Shown here: positions 1 to 11,322 of the stretch, piece after piece
How the letters are laid out: every line of letters begins with the position of its first letter
Numbering within the stretch: the first letter of the stretch is position 1
From: Cucumis sativus
Taxonomy: Eukaryota > Streptophyta > Magnoliopsida > Cucurbitales > Cucurbitaceae
Length of the DNA stretch: 64,000 bases
Direction of reading: 5' to 3'
Assembly (NCBI RefSeq): GCF_000004075.3
Contig: NC_026655.2
Span: 2,046,001 to 2,110,000 of the forward strand
Position numbers and translations under genes: made by a program
The notes under the pieces: generated by a model
Databases searched by the model: none
Seen by the model: only the letters and a program-made list of their open reading frames with translations
Told to the model about the DNA's origin: nothing

Positions 1-3000
1 AAATTATTTGATATCCGAACTTTGTTTTTCGTAAGATTTTTAAAATATTTGGAGATAAGTAATAATAATAATCTTACGTAAACATGTCACGTATCTTCTC
101 TATAACTCCTCTATGATGTGCAAAGTTTGATTCTCGAAAAACAAAAGTATATATTGATGTATGAACTACACGAAAATATTAATCTTTTAATTAAATGAGG
201 ATGATCCAAATCATCTCTAGAGAGAAAAAAAAAAGATTTTTAACTTGAAGAGGCAACTTATTAGCTATCATCGGGTAAGCAAAACAAAGAAAACCTTAAG
301 ATGTAAATGAATTTATATTGAAGGAATATCCCGATTGACTTTAGATGGAATTGACACGTACTTTTTTCTTTTCTAATTTAAAAATAGAGTGAATGTATTA
401 ATACCAAATAGAGGTGAAAACGAACATAAATCAACCGTCATAAAATATAAGTTCGACGAGTAATGGAGGAGGGGGGTTAGTATGTCCCTAAAAAGGGATT
501 CCAAAACCCTAGAAGACAAAGGTATGAAAATAGAGTGAATGATAATAATAATAATAATGTATAGGAAAGAAAGAGATGGTGGATAAGTTGTCACAAAGTT
601 GAATAATGAAAGAAGAAGAGTGGTTGGATGGTCCATGTCCATTGCCAATGGCATTGCCAATGGCATAGCCAAAGGGATCAATTGGGGAGTAGTCAACAAA
701 ATGATTGGATGGCATTGTTTGTTTGTTGCCTTATAAATACATATTTGGATTCTACAACCAACCCTTATCATCCACCTACCCCTCACTTCAAACCCTACTT
801 TCCAACGACTTGTTAAGCAAAAAAATAAATAAATCCGTCGACAACGATGGTTGTAGTTATACCTTAAGATTGTTTATTTGTAAAATTTAAATTCTCAAAT
901 CTATACGAGCGTTAAAATTGAATCATCATACTTAAAGTCGTTTGAGAGTCCAAATTTACTCTTGTATAAGTTTAAGAGCTTAGTTTTTACGATTGAAAAT
1001 TTTAAGGTATAATTGCAAATGTCTCACAATACTTCACGAATGATTTTTACAATTTACCAAAGGAAAAATTGATAACGTTTGTAAACATAAAATAATCATA
1101 ATACATATCGTGTTTATTAATGAAAAACAATGGGTTACTACATTATACGTCTATCTTATAACTTAGGTTGTATAATTGAGTGATTATTTGATTTTTTATT
1201 CTAAAAATTAAGCATATTTTTAAATTTCGTACCGTTTTGTGGTTGATTTCTTAGTCAAATTTTAAAAATAAATTTATAGTCAAAATTTAAAAAATGAAAA
1301 AAAAACTATATTTTTCTAAAACTAATTATTTTGGTAGAATTAGGGTTGATAAAGTTAATTTTTTTAAAAATTAAATAGGTTTACAAATAAATATAATCCT
1401 TAATTTAAAACTTTTGAAATTATTTTTCAAAGTGCTTTTATATTAAGCATTAGAACCAAAAAGTAGTCTACAAGTGTAAAGCACTTTGAGTGATTTGGAT
1501 TTTATTTTTATTTTAAAACACTTTTTTTGAAGTCACTTTTCAAACAAAATAATTTTGAATAAGAAGTGCTCTCAACACTATGACAAAGAATCACTTTTTT
1601 TTTTTCACTTTCAAATGTAAAATCAAGGCAAAGTGAGTATTAAATTGGTCCAATTTTACACTTGTAAGAAAGGCTAAAATGGAGTGAAGCTAATGGTTTT
1701 CTTTTTCTTTTTTCTAAATCACTTCAACTATAATCTTTAAATCTCATGACTACTCTATTTACCAATATAATCATTATTAATCCATAGTGCACTTGAATAG
1801 GAATGATTTTTTTAAAAGTGATTAGTGTAGTTGAGCACAACTTCATAAATACAATAATTGCATGAAAAAAATTGTACTGACATTTTAGATGATAATAAAA
1901 GTGATGAGGACATGAACAGGTAGGTATACGTATATTTGTGTTATATGTTTTTCCTATAGTTTCAACTCGTGGTTAGAATTAGAACGTTAAGAATACGTTG
2001 GGAGAAAAGAAAAGGTTACTTAAATTGATTTCCTATTAGATTAAGAATTTGATATTATATCATATGCAATGATATTAAATATCATACGAGAGAGTTTGCT
2101 TCAATCTTAAATTTCTTACGTATAATGTGATTCTCACCTTCATGTCATGATGGAAACAAATATTTGTTTTTATTCAAACCGTGAAGTTTGAATAGGGCTT
2201 AGAACAATAATATGAAAAAAAGAATGCAATAAACCTGAATCTGAAGGTGTTGATCGACAATTTTACCATCGAACAAGTTATTGATATTTGTATCATTTTA
2301 ATTATATATATATTATATAAATAACATAAAGTTGAGAAGGACTTGAATCTTCCGAACCTATAATAAATGTCTGTGTGTTTAATGGTTGCTAACCCTACAA
2401 AACTGTCTAATAAACTCTTAAACTCTTAAACTTTCCATTTTGTATCCAAATTTGATCCCTAAATTTTCAATTTTTGGTTACTAGCAGATCCAATATTTTT
2501 TAAAAAATTCACAATCCAGAGACCTATTAGACAGACATAGAGCAGAAAACCCAAAAGACAAACAACAAAGAACTTAAGAAACCTATTTAAAAGAAAAACT
2601 TAAAAGAAACCAACAAATCATCAAGTAAAGCATAATATGCCGATGAAGGGCGAAGATCGAGCCAAATCACCAAATGGATATAAAATCAAAAGTCTAGAAA
2701 CAAATCAAGCGTTCCTAAAGTTTATTGACCAAATCAATACAAATTTAAGAATTTCGACAACGAAAGATTAAGGACCAAATATACACAGAACTAAAAGTTT
2801 GGAATCAAGAGGGCTACAAAGGACAAAAATGTGAATAGTTGAAGTGATGAGTCCTATACAAAATCAACTCTTAAGTTCCAAGAATATAGGTCTTTTGTAC
2901 ATAGGAACCCTCCCTAAGAGAAGGGGGGGTAATAATGAACATAAGATACTCTTTCTCCACCACAAGTTGAAATGCATAAGCATTAAAGCTGGGTCAAGTG

Positions 3001-3156
3001 AAGTGATAGAACTTCAAATGGGTTTTAATTGGATCATTATTTAGCCCACCGAACCGAACCCTGTCACCAACACCAAGAATGGGAAAAGACGAGTTCAAAA
3101 GGATGAGAAGACAACGATTCGATGTGAAAACACTCCTGCACCTGTCTCCTCTCCTA
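1..3156. other. AT-rich intergenic DNA
   Basis: I see no supportable coding gene here; the open frames are short, low-complexity and lack family signatures. The stretch holds a short (AAT)n run near 541-558, the promoter-like CCAAT/TATA arrangement at 639-739, and long AT-rich sequence. The part nearest 3156 probably includes the 3' UTR of the minus-strand BSD gene. The piece around 2390-2820 reads like worn dispersed repeat, but I cannot assign a family. Confidence 0.6.
639..739 (+). promoter_or_regulatory. Promoter-like cluster: doubled CCAAT boxes and TATA box
   Basis: The 12-bp unit ATTGCCAATGGC occurs twice in tandem (641-652 and 653-664), giving two CCAAT boxes inside small palindromes. 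TATAAATA follows at 732-739. CCAAT boxes about 70-90 bp ahead of a TATA box is a normal plant Pol II core-promoter layout. No convincing reading frame follows on the plus strand, so the transcript, if any, would be non-coding, or its exons are not recognisable to me. The arrangement may also be chance in AT-rich DNA. Confidence 0.35.
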
Positions 3157-6100
3157 CTATTTGTCTTTCTCGTCATCCTGTAGGTTTAAGGCAAGTTTAA
3201 TTATGAAATAGGTAGGTGCACGATAAACACACTGAATAATGTAATCAGATTTTGAATTCCACTACCACCAAAGTACAGCAGCCCATAGAAAGTGGATTTG
3301 GAGTGTGTTAGCACGTTTTTTTTCTAAATTGCTTATGAATGACTAAAAGATGTTGTTTCTTCCAGCCATATTTGGCCCAATGACTTCATAAGCCGTGTTA
3401 AATATATCAACTTCATCAACTTTTAAATGTGAAGTTTGCACATTTACCGTAGGACATCTTTCCCACTTTCTCTCTCTAGTGTTTCCTAACTCCATATTAA
3501 ATAACACCTCAAACATGGACTTCCTAACTCCAATTTATTAACTCCAGATTTTGGAACTTAATTCAACGTCTCAAACAACACCCTTAAGTTGGGTTTTTTA
3601 AAAAAAATAAAAATTAATTGACTTGCAAGAAATTTGGAGTTGTGCAACCAAGAGTCTAAGAATTTAGGAATTATTGAGATAGGTATTCAAAATCTGTCAC
3701 TGATGAGTGACCTCGAATAATCGAGAATCAAAGAATAAACTAATCAGGTTTGATGGTCTTTCAAGGGGCTTTTGACATATGACTGTCGTTGATTCTTTAA
3801 GAATATAACTTTATTTTTTTAATACAGGACTCTTGTTTGTGTTTTATTTGACATCAGCCGACCCCCACAACCAGGAGCGTAGAAGAGGATTTTAAATGGA
3901 TGAAAGCCAAGTATACCGTCATCTATAATTTCTCTCTTCCTCGTATGAGTTTAAGACAAAATTCAACACCAAGTAAATACGTACACGATAGGTTGATAAC
4001 AAGAAAAGTAAACTAAACATTTTCAGATTTTGATTTCCAGCACTAGCAAATTACATTGACGCAAACTAAGTCTATAAGGTTGGAATGAACTGAGGTACAG
4101 GAATTAGGCAGCTAAAGATTTGGGTATTCATTTATTTTTCTTTTTTCTTTTTATATTTGTAAGTGCCTGGACTAGTTTATGCAAATCTGTACTATTTTCA
4201 CATAGACAATTAATTGACTCTACCCGAGTTATTCACACAAAATTATGGTCGAAGTCTTAGTAGGGGTTCCTAAGTTCACTTTACCACAAAAACTCGGGAA
4301 CATAGTCACACAAAATTCATAAGAGACTTCGATGAAAAATCTTGGGATGCCAGGCACAAAAGATTAGTCAAACATGAAAATGGGGACGTAAAGCAAATGA
4401 TAAATTCTACTTACCGAAGTGTCAACCATTTTGTCAAAATCGTCATCAAAGCCGTCATCTCCATCATCTGAAAAACCAGGAAGAAGATCAGTGGCACCAA
4501 CCTCAAATGACAAAATGACATTAACAGCAATTATATAAATGGACTGTACATATTCTATGCACATTGTTAATAATTGCGCCAAATAATGTTTGAAACCATG
4601 AAAGTGACAAATGATAGCTGCTCCATCAAATCATTTGTTTTCAAGAAAAATAATCAAATTTCTATAGTGTGTTCCTTTCAGATAATGATGTGATCAATTG
4701 GTTGTTCTGCCTTATAAAAAGCTTCAGTACGATTTAAAAAGATATATGCCAATTGCCAATACAACATCATCTTGACAACAACAATTTGACATAGTTCATG
4801 TGTTATAGTGTTGTCAATATCATTAACAATTATGAATAGCCAAAATCAATAGCGTCAAAAAAACAGATTTTTGTTTAAACTCTAAAGATTTTAAAGATTT
4901 TATGGAGGCATGTTTTCGCAGAAATCATTAGTACAGAGCAGACATCAACAAATTGTTGCACCATACCTGGACCTTCATCACTGTCTCCAAGATCCCCGAG
5001 AAGAAATACATCCAAGTCTTGGTCACTTGATGAGGAGATTGGAGCAGTTTTCTTCTCCTGAGATGTAGATGTTATTTCAGCTTTAACAGGTTCCATCATT
5101 CCAGTTGATGCAGATGTTATTTCAGCTTCAATAGGTTCCATCATTCCATCTTCAACTGGTTTATCTGATTTCAGCATGACGCCCTCCATGTACTTTTTCT
5201 CATAACTGAAGAAGTAAGAGAATATAGAACAAGAAAATTTTGATACTTCGTCAATGAAAATAATTAAGAAAATAAAGGGGTGAAGATTAGGACATTGCAT
5301 GTTCGTTTATCATCAACTTATTCAATACAGAATTCAGTAAAGCAAAGAGGTTGGGGAAAACTAAAATGAGTTGTCTGAAAAATATTTCAGAGATTCAGAT
5401 AATTTTTCTACAGTAGATCAGTAAAATAGTACATGTAATACAAAGAGAATTCATCCCCCTGGAGGAGGCTAAAAAAACTAGATGGAGAATGAAATATTAA
5501 GAATTGGGACTAGTAAAGACGGAAGCTGCTATTCCGATGACCATCTTGTATTCCAATCTAGAAAAGTAACTATTTTCTCAAAATTCTTTAGTCTTCAATC
5601 CAATAGAAGTATGGTTTATTACCTTGTTCCTTTGAAACAATCGACAAGCAACACAAATCTAGAAGCCGTAATGATTCTTACAATCAACATTCAAAGTTTA
5701 AAGCCAAAGTCAAGGCTCAAACTCAAGACTTAAACTTACGGTGTAATGTGTCTGTTCACCAGTAAAAAGTAAATCCTCCAGAATTTTCTCTCTTTCATAA
5801 TGCGTGGACATAATTCATATCGTAACTTAGAAATTTCCTGCCACATTAAATTAAAATGAAGGTTAAAAGCATAAACATTGTAACATGGCATGTATGAACA
5901 TCTCTTGATTTATATACAACACAAAGGAACTTTAAAACCAAGCCTCCTCTACAGTTGGTAGAGAAAGCTACTGTCATCTTCACCGGTGCCAGGTTTATTG
6001 GTAATAGTACCTTGACAGTTAAAAGAACAAGACTTGCATGCTTCGCCTGCCACTCAGTTAGATCCTGACTGATATTTGAGACTGTGGGGACATTGGACAT

Positions 6101-7506
6101 TTCTGAATCATCTACACAAAGGGAAACGAACCAGTTTTAGAAATAAGGTCTTGGAGGGAGAGAAAGCGTTTAACATCTGGAAGTTGTAATCCTATGTTCG
6201 TAACAACATCTCCCGAGAATGCTTAGTTTTGATCTTCCTCGCTTAGTTTCCAATTGTAAATCTCTTCTGTAATCACCTGTAGGTGCTCGATGTCACCTCT
6301 AGTTTCATTTTTTTTTCAATGATAGGTTTCTTCTCTACAAAAAAAAAAAAAGTTCAACTGTGCAAAAGATTTCTATTCTGGTGGATTTGATTTCATGAAC
6401 AAGAGATATTGATGGGGTTGAAGTAAGCAAAATCTGGACTCTGGAGAAACAATATCAATTCCTGCTCCACACATACTTCCACCAACCAAATTTTTAAATA
6501 ATCTAGAGGTCAAACCCAACCGCCAACTTATATCAGCTAAAACAAGGATATTATACACTTAATTATTGGATATTGAATGGTTTTTTTACTCTATTCAAAT
6601 GGAATGGTCAGTTCCCCATTTATCTTCAAATAATTGCAATGGTACTGACCATAAAGCTCCATATTAATCCTGTTAAACACATTTCAACTAATTGCATCGC
6701 AAATATTCCAAAACACGCCAAGAATGATATTTTAGAAGTACCAAAAGGAAAGAGTGCGTCAACACAAACTTGATCGTTTTCTTTTATGTTTAAACTGCTG
6801 ATGTTTAAGATAACCGTTCCAAACTTTCAAACTACCAATCCCGTTTATTGCATCAGATAAATTTTGAGGCGATATTTGATTCTGATATTGTAAAGACTCG
6901 GTTTGAATACTTGAATGCATTGAGCTTCAGGATTCTGTTTTTGAGCAATGAATGAATTGGGGTGGTTCGTGCAAATTAAGGTAGTTCTTCAAATTAAATC
7001 ACCGAATCAGTTAAGTTTAACAAATTCACTTCTAGAGATTAAATGCTTGAAGATCCTGATTCCTACTTCTATGTAACTATTTTCCTCAATCTTTGAAACA
7101 ACCAATCAAATCAATTACCTTCGAGTGGAAAATCCCGAAATGTACTCATAGTGATGCCTTTAACGAAGTCCCTCAGCTCTTCGTTTATACCAAACCTCTG
7201 CAAATTCTCTTCCCGCGTCTCTTCATCTGAAGCATTCTTCTCAAGGACGCCAGACGGCGGAGTCCTCTCAACCAAGTGCTTGATGAGATCGGCTCGCTTA
7301 ACAGCTTCCGCTTTGATTTGATCAGCTCGTTTGGAGGCCTCAGTAGCGAATTCCTTGGAGCGTTTAGCAGTTTCAGAAACGATATCAGACAATCTAGAGG
7401 ATCCGATGGTGAGCTCTTGGGAACGCCTCGCAGCTTCAAGAGTTAGCTCCTGCGAGCGCTTCGCAGCTTCCTCTGCGAAACTTCGAGCTTTGTTCCAGAA
7501 ATCCAT
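3157..7506 (-). CDS. BSD-domain protein (six exons, 299 aa)
   Basis: Coding exons, minus strand in transcript order: 7506-7119, 6111-6011, 5837-5740, 5205-4967, 4467-4415 and 3177-3157. Splice phases agree throughout. The start at 7506 gives MDFWNKARSFAEEAAK, the N-terminus I expect for this plant family; an in-frame ATG at 7644 would add 46 residues of atypical sequence. Residues 5-85 are an amphipathic helix built of RSQEL/AKRADQIKAE-like 11-residue repeats. The BSD domain is about residues 147-200, with its hallmark Phe-Trp pair at 182-183. The C-terminus is Ser/Thr-rich and then very acidic. BSD domains occur in TFIIH p62 and synapse-associated proteins; this plant subgroup has no firm role. 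The last exon is only 21 nt and encodes DDEKDK plus stop. It continues the acidic tail and has a good acceptor, but it is the least certain part. The gene is divergent from the SAM-domain gene. Confidence 0.85.
3178..4414 (-). other. Last intron of BSD gene, with diverged copy of the final-exon region
   Basis: This 1.24-kb intron separates the 53-nt fifth exon from the 21-nt last exon. Around 3920-4060 it holds sequence resembling 3150-3280 on the same strand. Both read, on the minus strand, a CTTAAAC-containing tract followed by a GA-rich segment ending in a TAG, and both have a similar 'cagattttgaattcca'-type flank. This looks like an old local duplication of the final exon and its acceptor. 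Confidence 0.4.
5071..5160 (-). repeat. In-frame 45-bp tandem duplication in BSD exon 4
   Basis: Two adjacent 45-bp units (5071-5115 and 5116-5160) encode near-identical 15-residue blocks, MMEPIEAEITSAS and MMEPVKAEITSTS, in the acidic linker after the BSD domain. The unit length is a multiple of three, so the frame is kept. Confidence 0.8.
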
Positions 7507-9148
7507 AGCTGACCCAAACCTGAACGTTGAATCAACGAAACGCCTTCGTCTCGTCGTCGTCGTCGACGGGATGAGAGAATAGAGGAAAGAGAAAATCCGG
7601 TGAGGGAAGGCACACGATTTCAGGCTGCTCTCCGATTTTGGCAATGCTCCACGTATTCATCTTTGATTACGTGGCCAAGATTTTTGGTTTTTTCCGTATA
7701 TAATATTGTTTTTGGTTTTTTCGGTTAATTTGATAACATTTATTATTGCAATATGTCACCATTGTTATTACCGTTACAAATTAGTAACGATAAAATAAGA
7801 TACTATATAGTACAAAATAAACAGCCTTGATCGTGATCAAATAAGGCTTTGCAACGTGTTTAAGTGATTATGATCAAAATGCTAAAATCGACATTATAAT
7901 TTAAAGATAATGATAAAGCTTCACTAACTTGTAGTAATTGAAATACGTTGGACCAAAAAGGCATCATATGTTGACAAGGACGGACAAAACTTCAGGCTAT
8001 ATGAATCTAACGACATGACAACATGCTTTATAATATAGATTTCAATCAACACTAGTGCATACATACTTAGGATTTTGTTTTACGGTTGACATATTATGTA
8101 CTATATACTTTGTATATGTTGTATAGAATATGATATGTTAAAATGTTGGTTTGATTTTTTTAAAAAAAATAAAAATGGTGTTTGTAAGGTTAATTTTTTT
8201 AAAAATCAAATAGTTACTTAAGGAGATTTAAAATTTGACCAACCTTTTAATAAAACAATTTTGTGTATAGAAAAAAAAAACTTTTAATATGTATAGTTTT
8301 TAGTATATCATTCTAGGTTTGGATAAGTATAAATGAAAGTATTATTTATATTTTCTAAACTTGATGATGGAGATTTATAAATAAATATAATTAGGGGAGT
8401 TAAGAGGTTGATTATGATAAAATTTAAGGCTAAACAATAGAAAAAAGGAAAATTGAAGGGGGAAAGTGTTTTTAGTGTTATCCCATGTGCTGTAGCTTTT
8501 GTTTTCAAAAGATATGAAAAGCCAATGTTATTCTCATAGTTATCCATTGGGAGTTTCAAGAACCTTCCACGACAATCCCTCTTCTTCCCTTCTTCCCTTC
8601 TTCCTCCTCTTTTCTTCCAATTATTCTCCAATTCCACCCTTTCCCCACTGTTTCCTCTTTAAAAATCTCTTTCCTCTTTGTCTTGTCCCCCCCAAAATTC
8701 CATCCTCTGTTAACGATTCTTCCTTTTTCTCTCTGTAACCTTCCATTTTCTCCAACCACATCTCGCCACGCCCTTCTTACACCGCACCCCACTTCACACA
8801 ACCATATACCTCATCATTCGCATTGACCCAATTGAAAATCTTTCGATTTCAAGTCACCCCTTTTTTTCCCATTCTTGAATCCGTCTTATAATCCCAGAGA
8901 AACAGCAAAACTACCCAAAACCCACTTCTGAATTGGATCTTTCTTCTTTGTTTTCCCATCTCATTGATTTGTTTCTCTTTCGATTTTGTCCCTTGAATTG
9001 AATTCGTACCAGTTCCCGTACAGCGCTAAGTCTTGTTAATCCAATTCAACGAGCTTTTGTTGAAAGAAATCCAGGATCCTCGGTGTTGGGACTGAAGGAG
9101 CACACTCAGTTTTTTCACTCTGTGGTGGAACTTCTTCTGCGATTTAAG
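7507..9148. promoter_or_regulatory. Divergent intergenic region between BSD and SAM genes
   Basis: The BSD gene starts leftwards at 7506 and the SAM-domain gene is read rightwards from 9416, so this region must hold both promoters. Positions 7680-8450 are AT-rich, with nothing else recognised. About 8570-8780 is strongly pyrimidine-rich on the plus strand (repeated CTTCTTCC/CTTTTC). About 8900-9148 looks like the transcribed leader of the SAM gene, ending at the donor of its 5' UTR intron. Exact starts cannot be fixed. Confidence 0.5.
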
Positions 9149-9410
9149 GTTTGATTCTTCTATTTTTTTCCTTTTCGATTCAAACTATTTCTGGGTTTTT
9201 CGTTTCATCGCGGATTGGGAATGTTTCGTTTTGATTCTATTTCTTTTTGCATATTACCCATTTCACATTGTTGGGATTCTATCTAGTGTGTTCCTTTTGA
9301 GTGCTGGTGTAGTGTGAAATGTGAATCTAAGTGGAAGTGAGGCTCAATTTTAGTTCCTATGTGAATTAGGGTTTTTTTTTTTTTTAAGGTTTTGTTCTCT
9401 GGTTTTTTAG
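9149..9410 (+). other. 5' UTR intron of the SAM-domain gene
   Basis: A donor (GATTTAAG|GTTTGATT) and a T-rich acceptor (GGTTTTTTAG|GAATC) bracket about 262 nt ending five bases before the ATG at 9416. Long T runs and the 'TTCTATTTTTTTCC' start are typical of plant leader introns. Leader introns close to the ATG often raise expression in plants; that effect is inferred here. Confidence 0.6.
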
Positions 9411-9415
9411 GAATC

Positions 9416-10336
9416 ATGTTGGTTATGAATGTGATGAGCTCTAAGAGACAAAGGCGTCCAAATGTTAGGCTAGGGGAAATTGGGGACATATCTGCAGCTT
9501 GGGCTTGTGGGTTTTCTCATAGCACTAGAGAAAAGTTAGCTCATAAGGAATGGAAACATGAATTAGATCAAACTGTGGAAAATGAAGACAACCCCATTGT
9601 TTTTGGAGAATTGGAGCCATCATCTCCCAAGCTTACAGTCTCTGAACTGGGTGTCTCACCACAAATTTCAACAGAGTTGCAGCTTCATGAAGAGAACAAA
9701 AATAACCCCAATTCTTCAGATTTGCCTTTGGAATGTCCGATTTCAACTGAGTTAATTGATGTGACCAAACCTAGACTGAAGTTTAGTGATGTGACTAGGA
9801 AATGTAGAGATAAGAAGCGTCGGGGACGTAGTAAAAATGTTGGCTATGCCATTCTTCCTGGTAGTTGGAGTTCAAAACATAGCTCGGATGGCTACTCAAT
9901 GGATGAGAAAGAATGTGAAGGGACAGGTAATTCTGCTAATGGTTTTGGTGATTCCTCTGATCATCAGACACCAACCACTAGTAAAGAGGAATGCGGCATT
10001 GATCAACCAACGCGTCAAGAGCGTGAGTTAAACAACGCTGCACGATTCACTAGTGAGAAGGCTCGGCATAAATCTGGTAACATGCTGGTTAAGATGAGAT
10101 TAGAAGACGATGGTACTAATGTTGTTAGTAGATGGTTGGAGGGGGTTGGATTTGGCAAGTATGCTGGTGTGTTTGAGATGCATGAGGTGGATGAGGAAGC
10201 TTTGCCATTGCTGACCATTGAAGATCTTAAAGAGATCGGTGTATTCTCTGTCGGGACTCGGAGGAAGTTGTATAATGCAATCCGACAGTTAAGAGAAGGA
10301 GGAGAGGAGGAAGAAGAAGAAGAAGCAGCTGTCTGA
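9416..10336 (+). CDS. Sterile alpha motif (SAM) domain protein
   Basis: Single coding exon, 306 aa. The start is the first ATG after the leader-intron acceptor; MLVMNVMSSKRQRRPNVRLGEIGD matches the conserved opening of a small plant family. The first half is basic near the start (SKRQRRPNVRLGEIGD), then low-complexity, with a further basic cluster DKKRRGRSK near residues 130-140 that could act as a nuclear signal. The SAM domain is about residues 237-292, with SRWLEGVGFGKYAGVF, the central LLTIEDLKEIGV helix and VGTRRKLYNAIRQL. SAM domains mediate protein or RNA contacts and oligomerisation. The protein ends in a run of seven glutamates and AAV. No catalytic domain is present. The function of the plant family is not established. 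It is divergent from the BSD gene. Confidence 0.88.
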   Translation: MLVMNVMSSKRQRRPNVRLGEIGDISAAWACGFSHSTREKLAHKEWKHELDQTVENEDNPIVFGELEPSSPKLTVSELGVSPQISTELQLHEENKNNPNSSDLPLECPISTELIDVTKPRLKFSDVTRKCRDKKRRGRSKNVGYAILPGSWSSKHSSDGYSMDEKECEGTGNSANGFGDSSDHQTPTTSKEECGIDQPTRQERELNNAARFTSEKARHKSGNMLVKMRLEDDGTNVVSRWLEGVGFGKYAGVFEMHEVDEEALPLLTIEDLKEIGVFSVGTRRKLYNAIRQLREGGEEEEEEEAAV

Positions 10337-11084
10337 AAGGTTAGAAAGCGAAATGCGCAGAGAATCATCAGCGCCCGTTTACAATTTTATCTTTTTGCTT
10401 GTGCAGGATGTGGCCATGGATGTACATATACCTCTAACATGTTTTGTGTTGGTTACATGTCTGAAAACACCAGAACTTCCTTTTTGGCAGTAAATTTGGT
10501 GACTTCGTTTTGAAGACAAAATGTGTTTTAAGAACCATGAGATGAAGATGAGATACTTGTGTTCTTCATTTGGTTGGTGTTACTACTTACTGCTATTGAG
10601 TTAAAACTAGCAATGTTCCTGTATGCTGAGTATCATTCTTTTTCAGTTTGAACACTAAAACCAATTTGGGCTTGAAACCAACTACTTGAAATGGAAGGGA
10701 AAAAAAATGGATTTTCTACTAAAATTTATGCGTAAGAAAGCCTTATATCTTCATGTGAACTTGCAACTTTCCTCTGCTTGCTCATGTCGAAGTTTGGGTG
10801 AACATTTGATTTTTTCAAATTGAGTACTTGTTTGAAGTTTTGGTCGATATTGATTTCTTTGGAACTGAGTACTTGTTTGAAATGATGGTTTAAATCATTC
10901 ACCATTTATTAGAACATATATCATCAACCCTCATTGATTTTTTAAATGATAATCTCAATAGAATTTTAACTATATTTTAGTTAAACTATTTGCAAACAAT
11001 ATGACCATCTATCTTTTTACCTTCAACTTTCAAATCTTCAAAAACTTCAAATCTATACAAACACACGTTTGTTTGAGTGGGTGA
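10337..11084. other. SAM gene 3' region and AT-rich spacer
   Basis: The first few hundred bases are probably the 3' UTR of the SAM-domain gene. The rest, up to the U1 promoter at 11085, shows no coding frame, no recognised element and no strong repeat. Confidence 0.5.
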
Positions 11085-11138
11085 ATCCCACATCGAAAAA
11101 GTTCAAAAAAATAAGCGCGGGAGTGGGAGTATAAAATA
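11085..11138 (+). promoter_or_regulatory. Plant snRNA promoter: USE and TATA box
   Basis: ATCCCACATCG at 11085-11095 is an exact match to the plant Upstream Sequence Element (RTCCCACATCG) that drives spliceosomal snRNA genes. TATAAAATA follows at 11130-11138, about 32 bases before the RNA start at 11162. A USE-to-TATA gap of about four helical turns is the Pol II arrangement in plants (U1, U2, U4, U5); a gap about one turn shorter would indicate Pol III (U6). U1 is Pol II, so the layout agrees with the RNA identity. Confidence 0.9.
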
Positions 11139-11161
11139 GAAGATAGTAAGAACTATGAAAC

Positions 11162-11322
11162 ATACTTACCTGGACGGGGTGAATGGGTGATCATTGAGGC
11201 CTATGTCCTAAGTTGGTGACCTCCATTGCACTTTGGAGGCTTGCCCACTTAAGGTCTGCCCGCGTGGCAGAGCCTACGTCGTTATTTGTTCCTGTGGGGG
11301 GCCTGCGTTCGCGCGGCCCCTC
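11162..11322 (+). ncRNA. U1: U1 spliceosomal small nuclear RNA
   Basis: The RNA starts with ATACTTACCTG, the U1 5' end that base-pairs with 5' splice sites. Stem-loop II carries the U1A-binding loop ATTGCACT (11225-11232). The 3' part holds GTGGCAGAGCCTACGTC and the stem-loop IV sequence GGGGGGCCTGCGTTCGCGCGG, both standard in plant U1. Total length is about 160 nt, as expected. Two places differ from the usual plant sequence: the stem-loop I loop reads GATCATTGAGG (11189-11199) where U1-70K normally binds GATCATGAAGG, and the Sm site reads TATTTGTTCC (11283-11292) instead of AATTTGTGG. The promoter is intact, so this may be an expressed variant or a young pseudogene. The 3' end is estimated from stem-loop IV. 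Confidence 0.92.

Noticed and set aside
668-690. CCAAAGGGATC word resembling part of miR393
   Set aside because: Only about 11 bases agree, the rest differs, and no star strand or hairpin is found nearby.
373-816. Overlapping open frames of 60-137 codons on both strands
   Set aside because: Low-complexity translations (poly-I/L, repeated PLAM), no family signature; one only reflects the ATTGCCAATGGC tandem repeat.
4072-4089. Alternative last exon of the BSD gene (FIPTL then stop) behind a CTGTACCTCAG acceptor
   Set aside because: In phase, but the hydrophobic end does not fit the acidic tail. DDEKDK at 3157-3177 fits better. Transcript data would decide.
7507-7644. Upstream in-frame ATG extending the BSD protein by 46 residues
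   Set aside because: The extension is Ser/Arg-rich and unlike the conserved MDFWNKA start, and it is probably leader sequence.
9392-9415. Extended N-terminus of the SAM-domain protein
   Set aside because: It would start at TTG, and the sequence contains the T-rich 3' end of the leader intron (TTTTTTAG).
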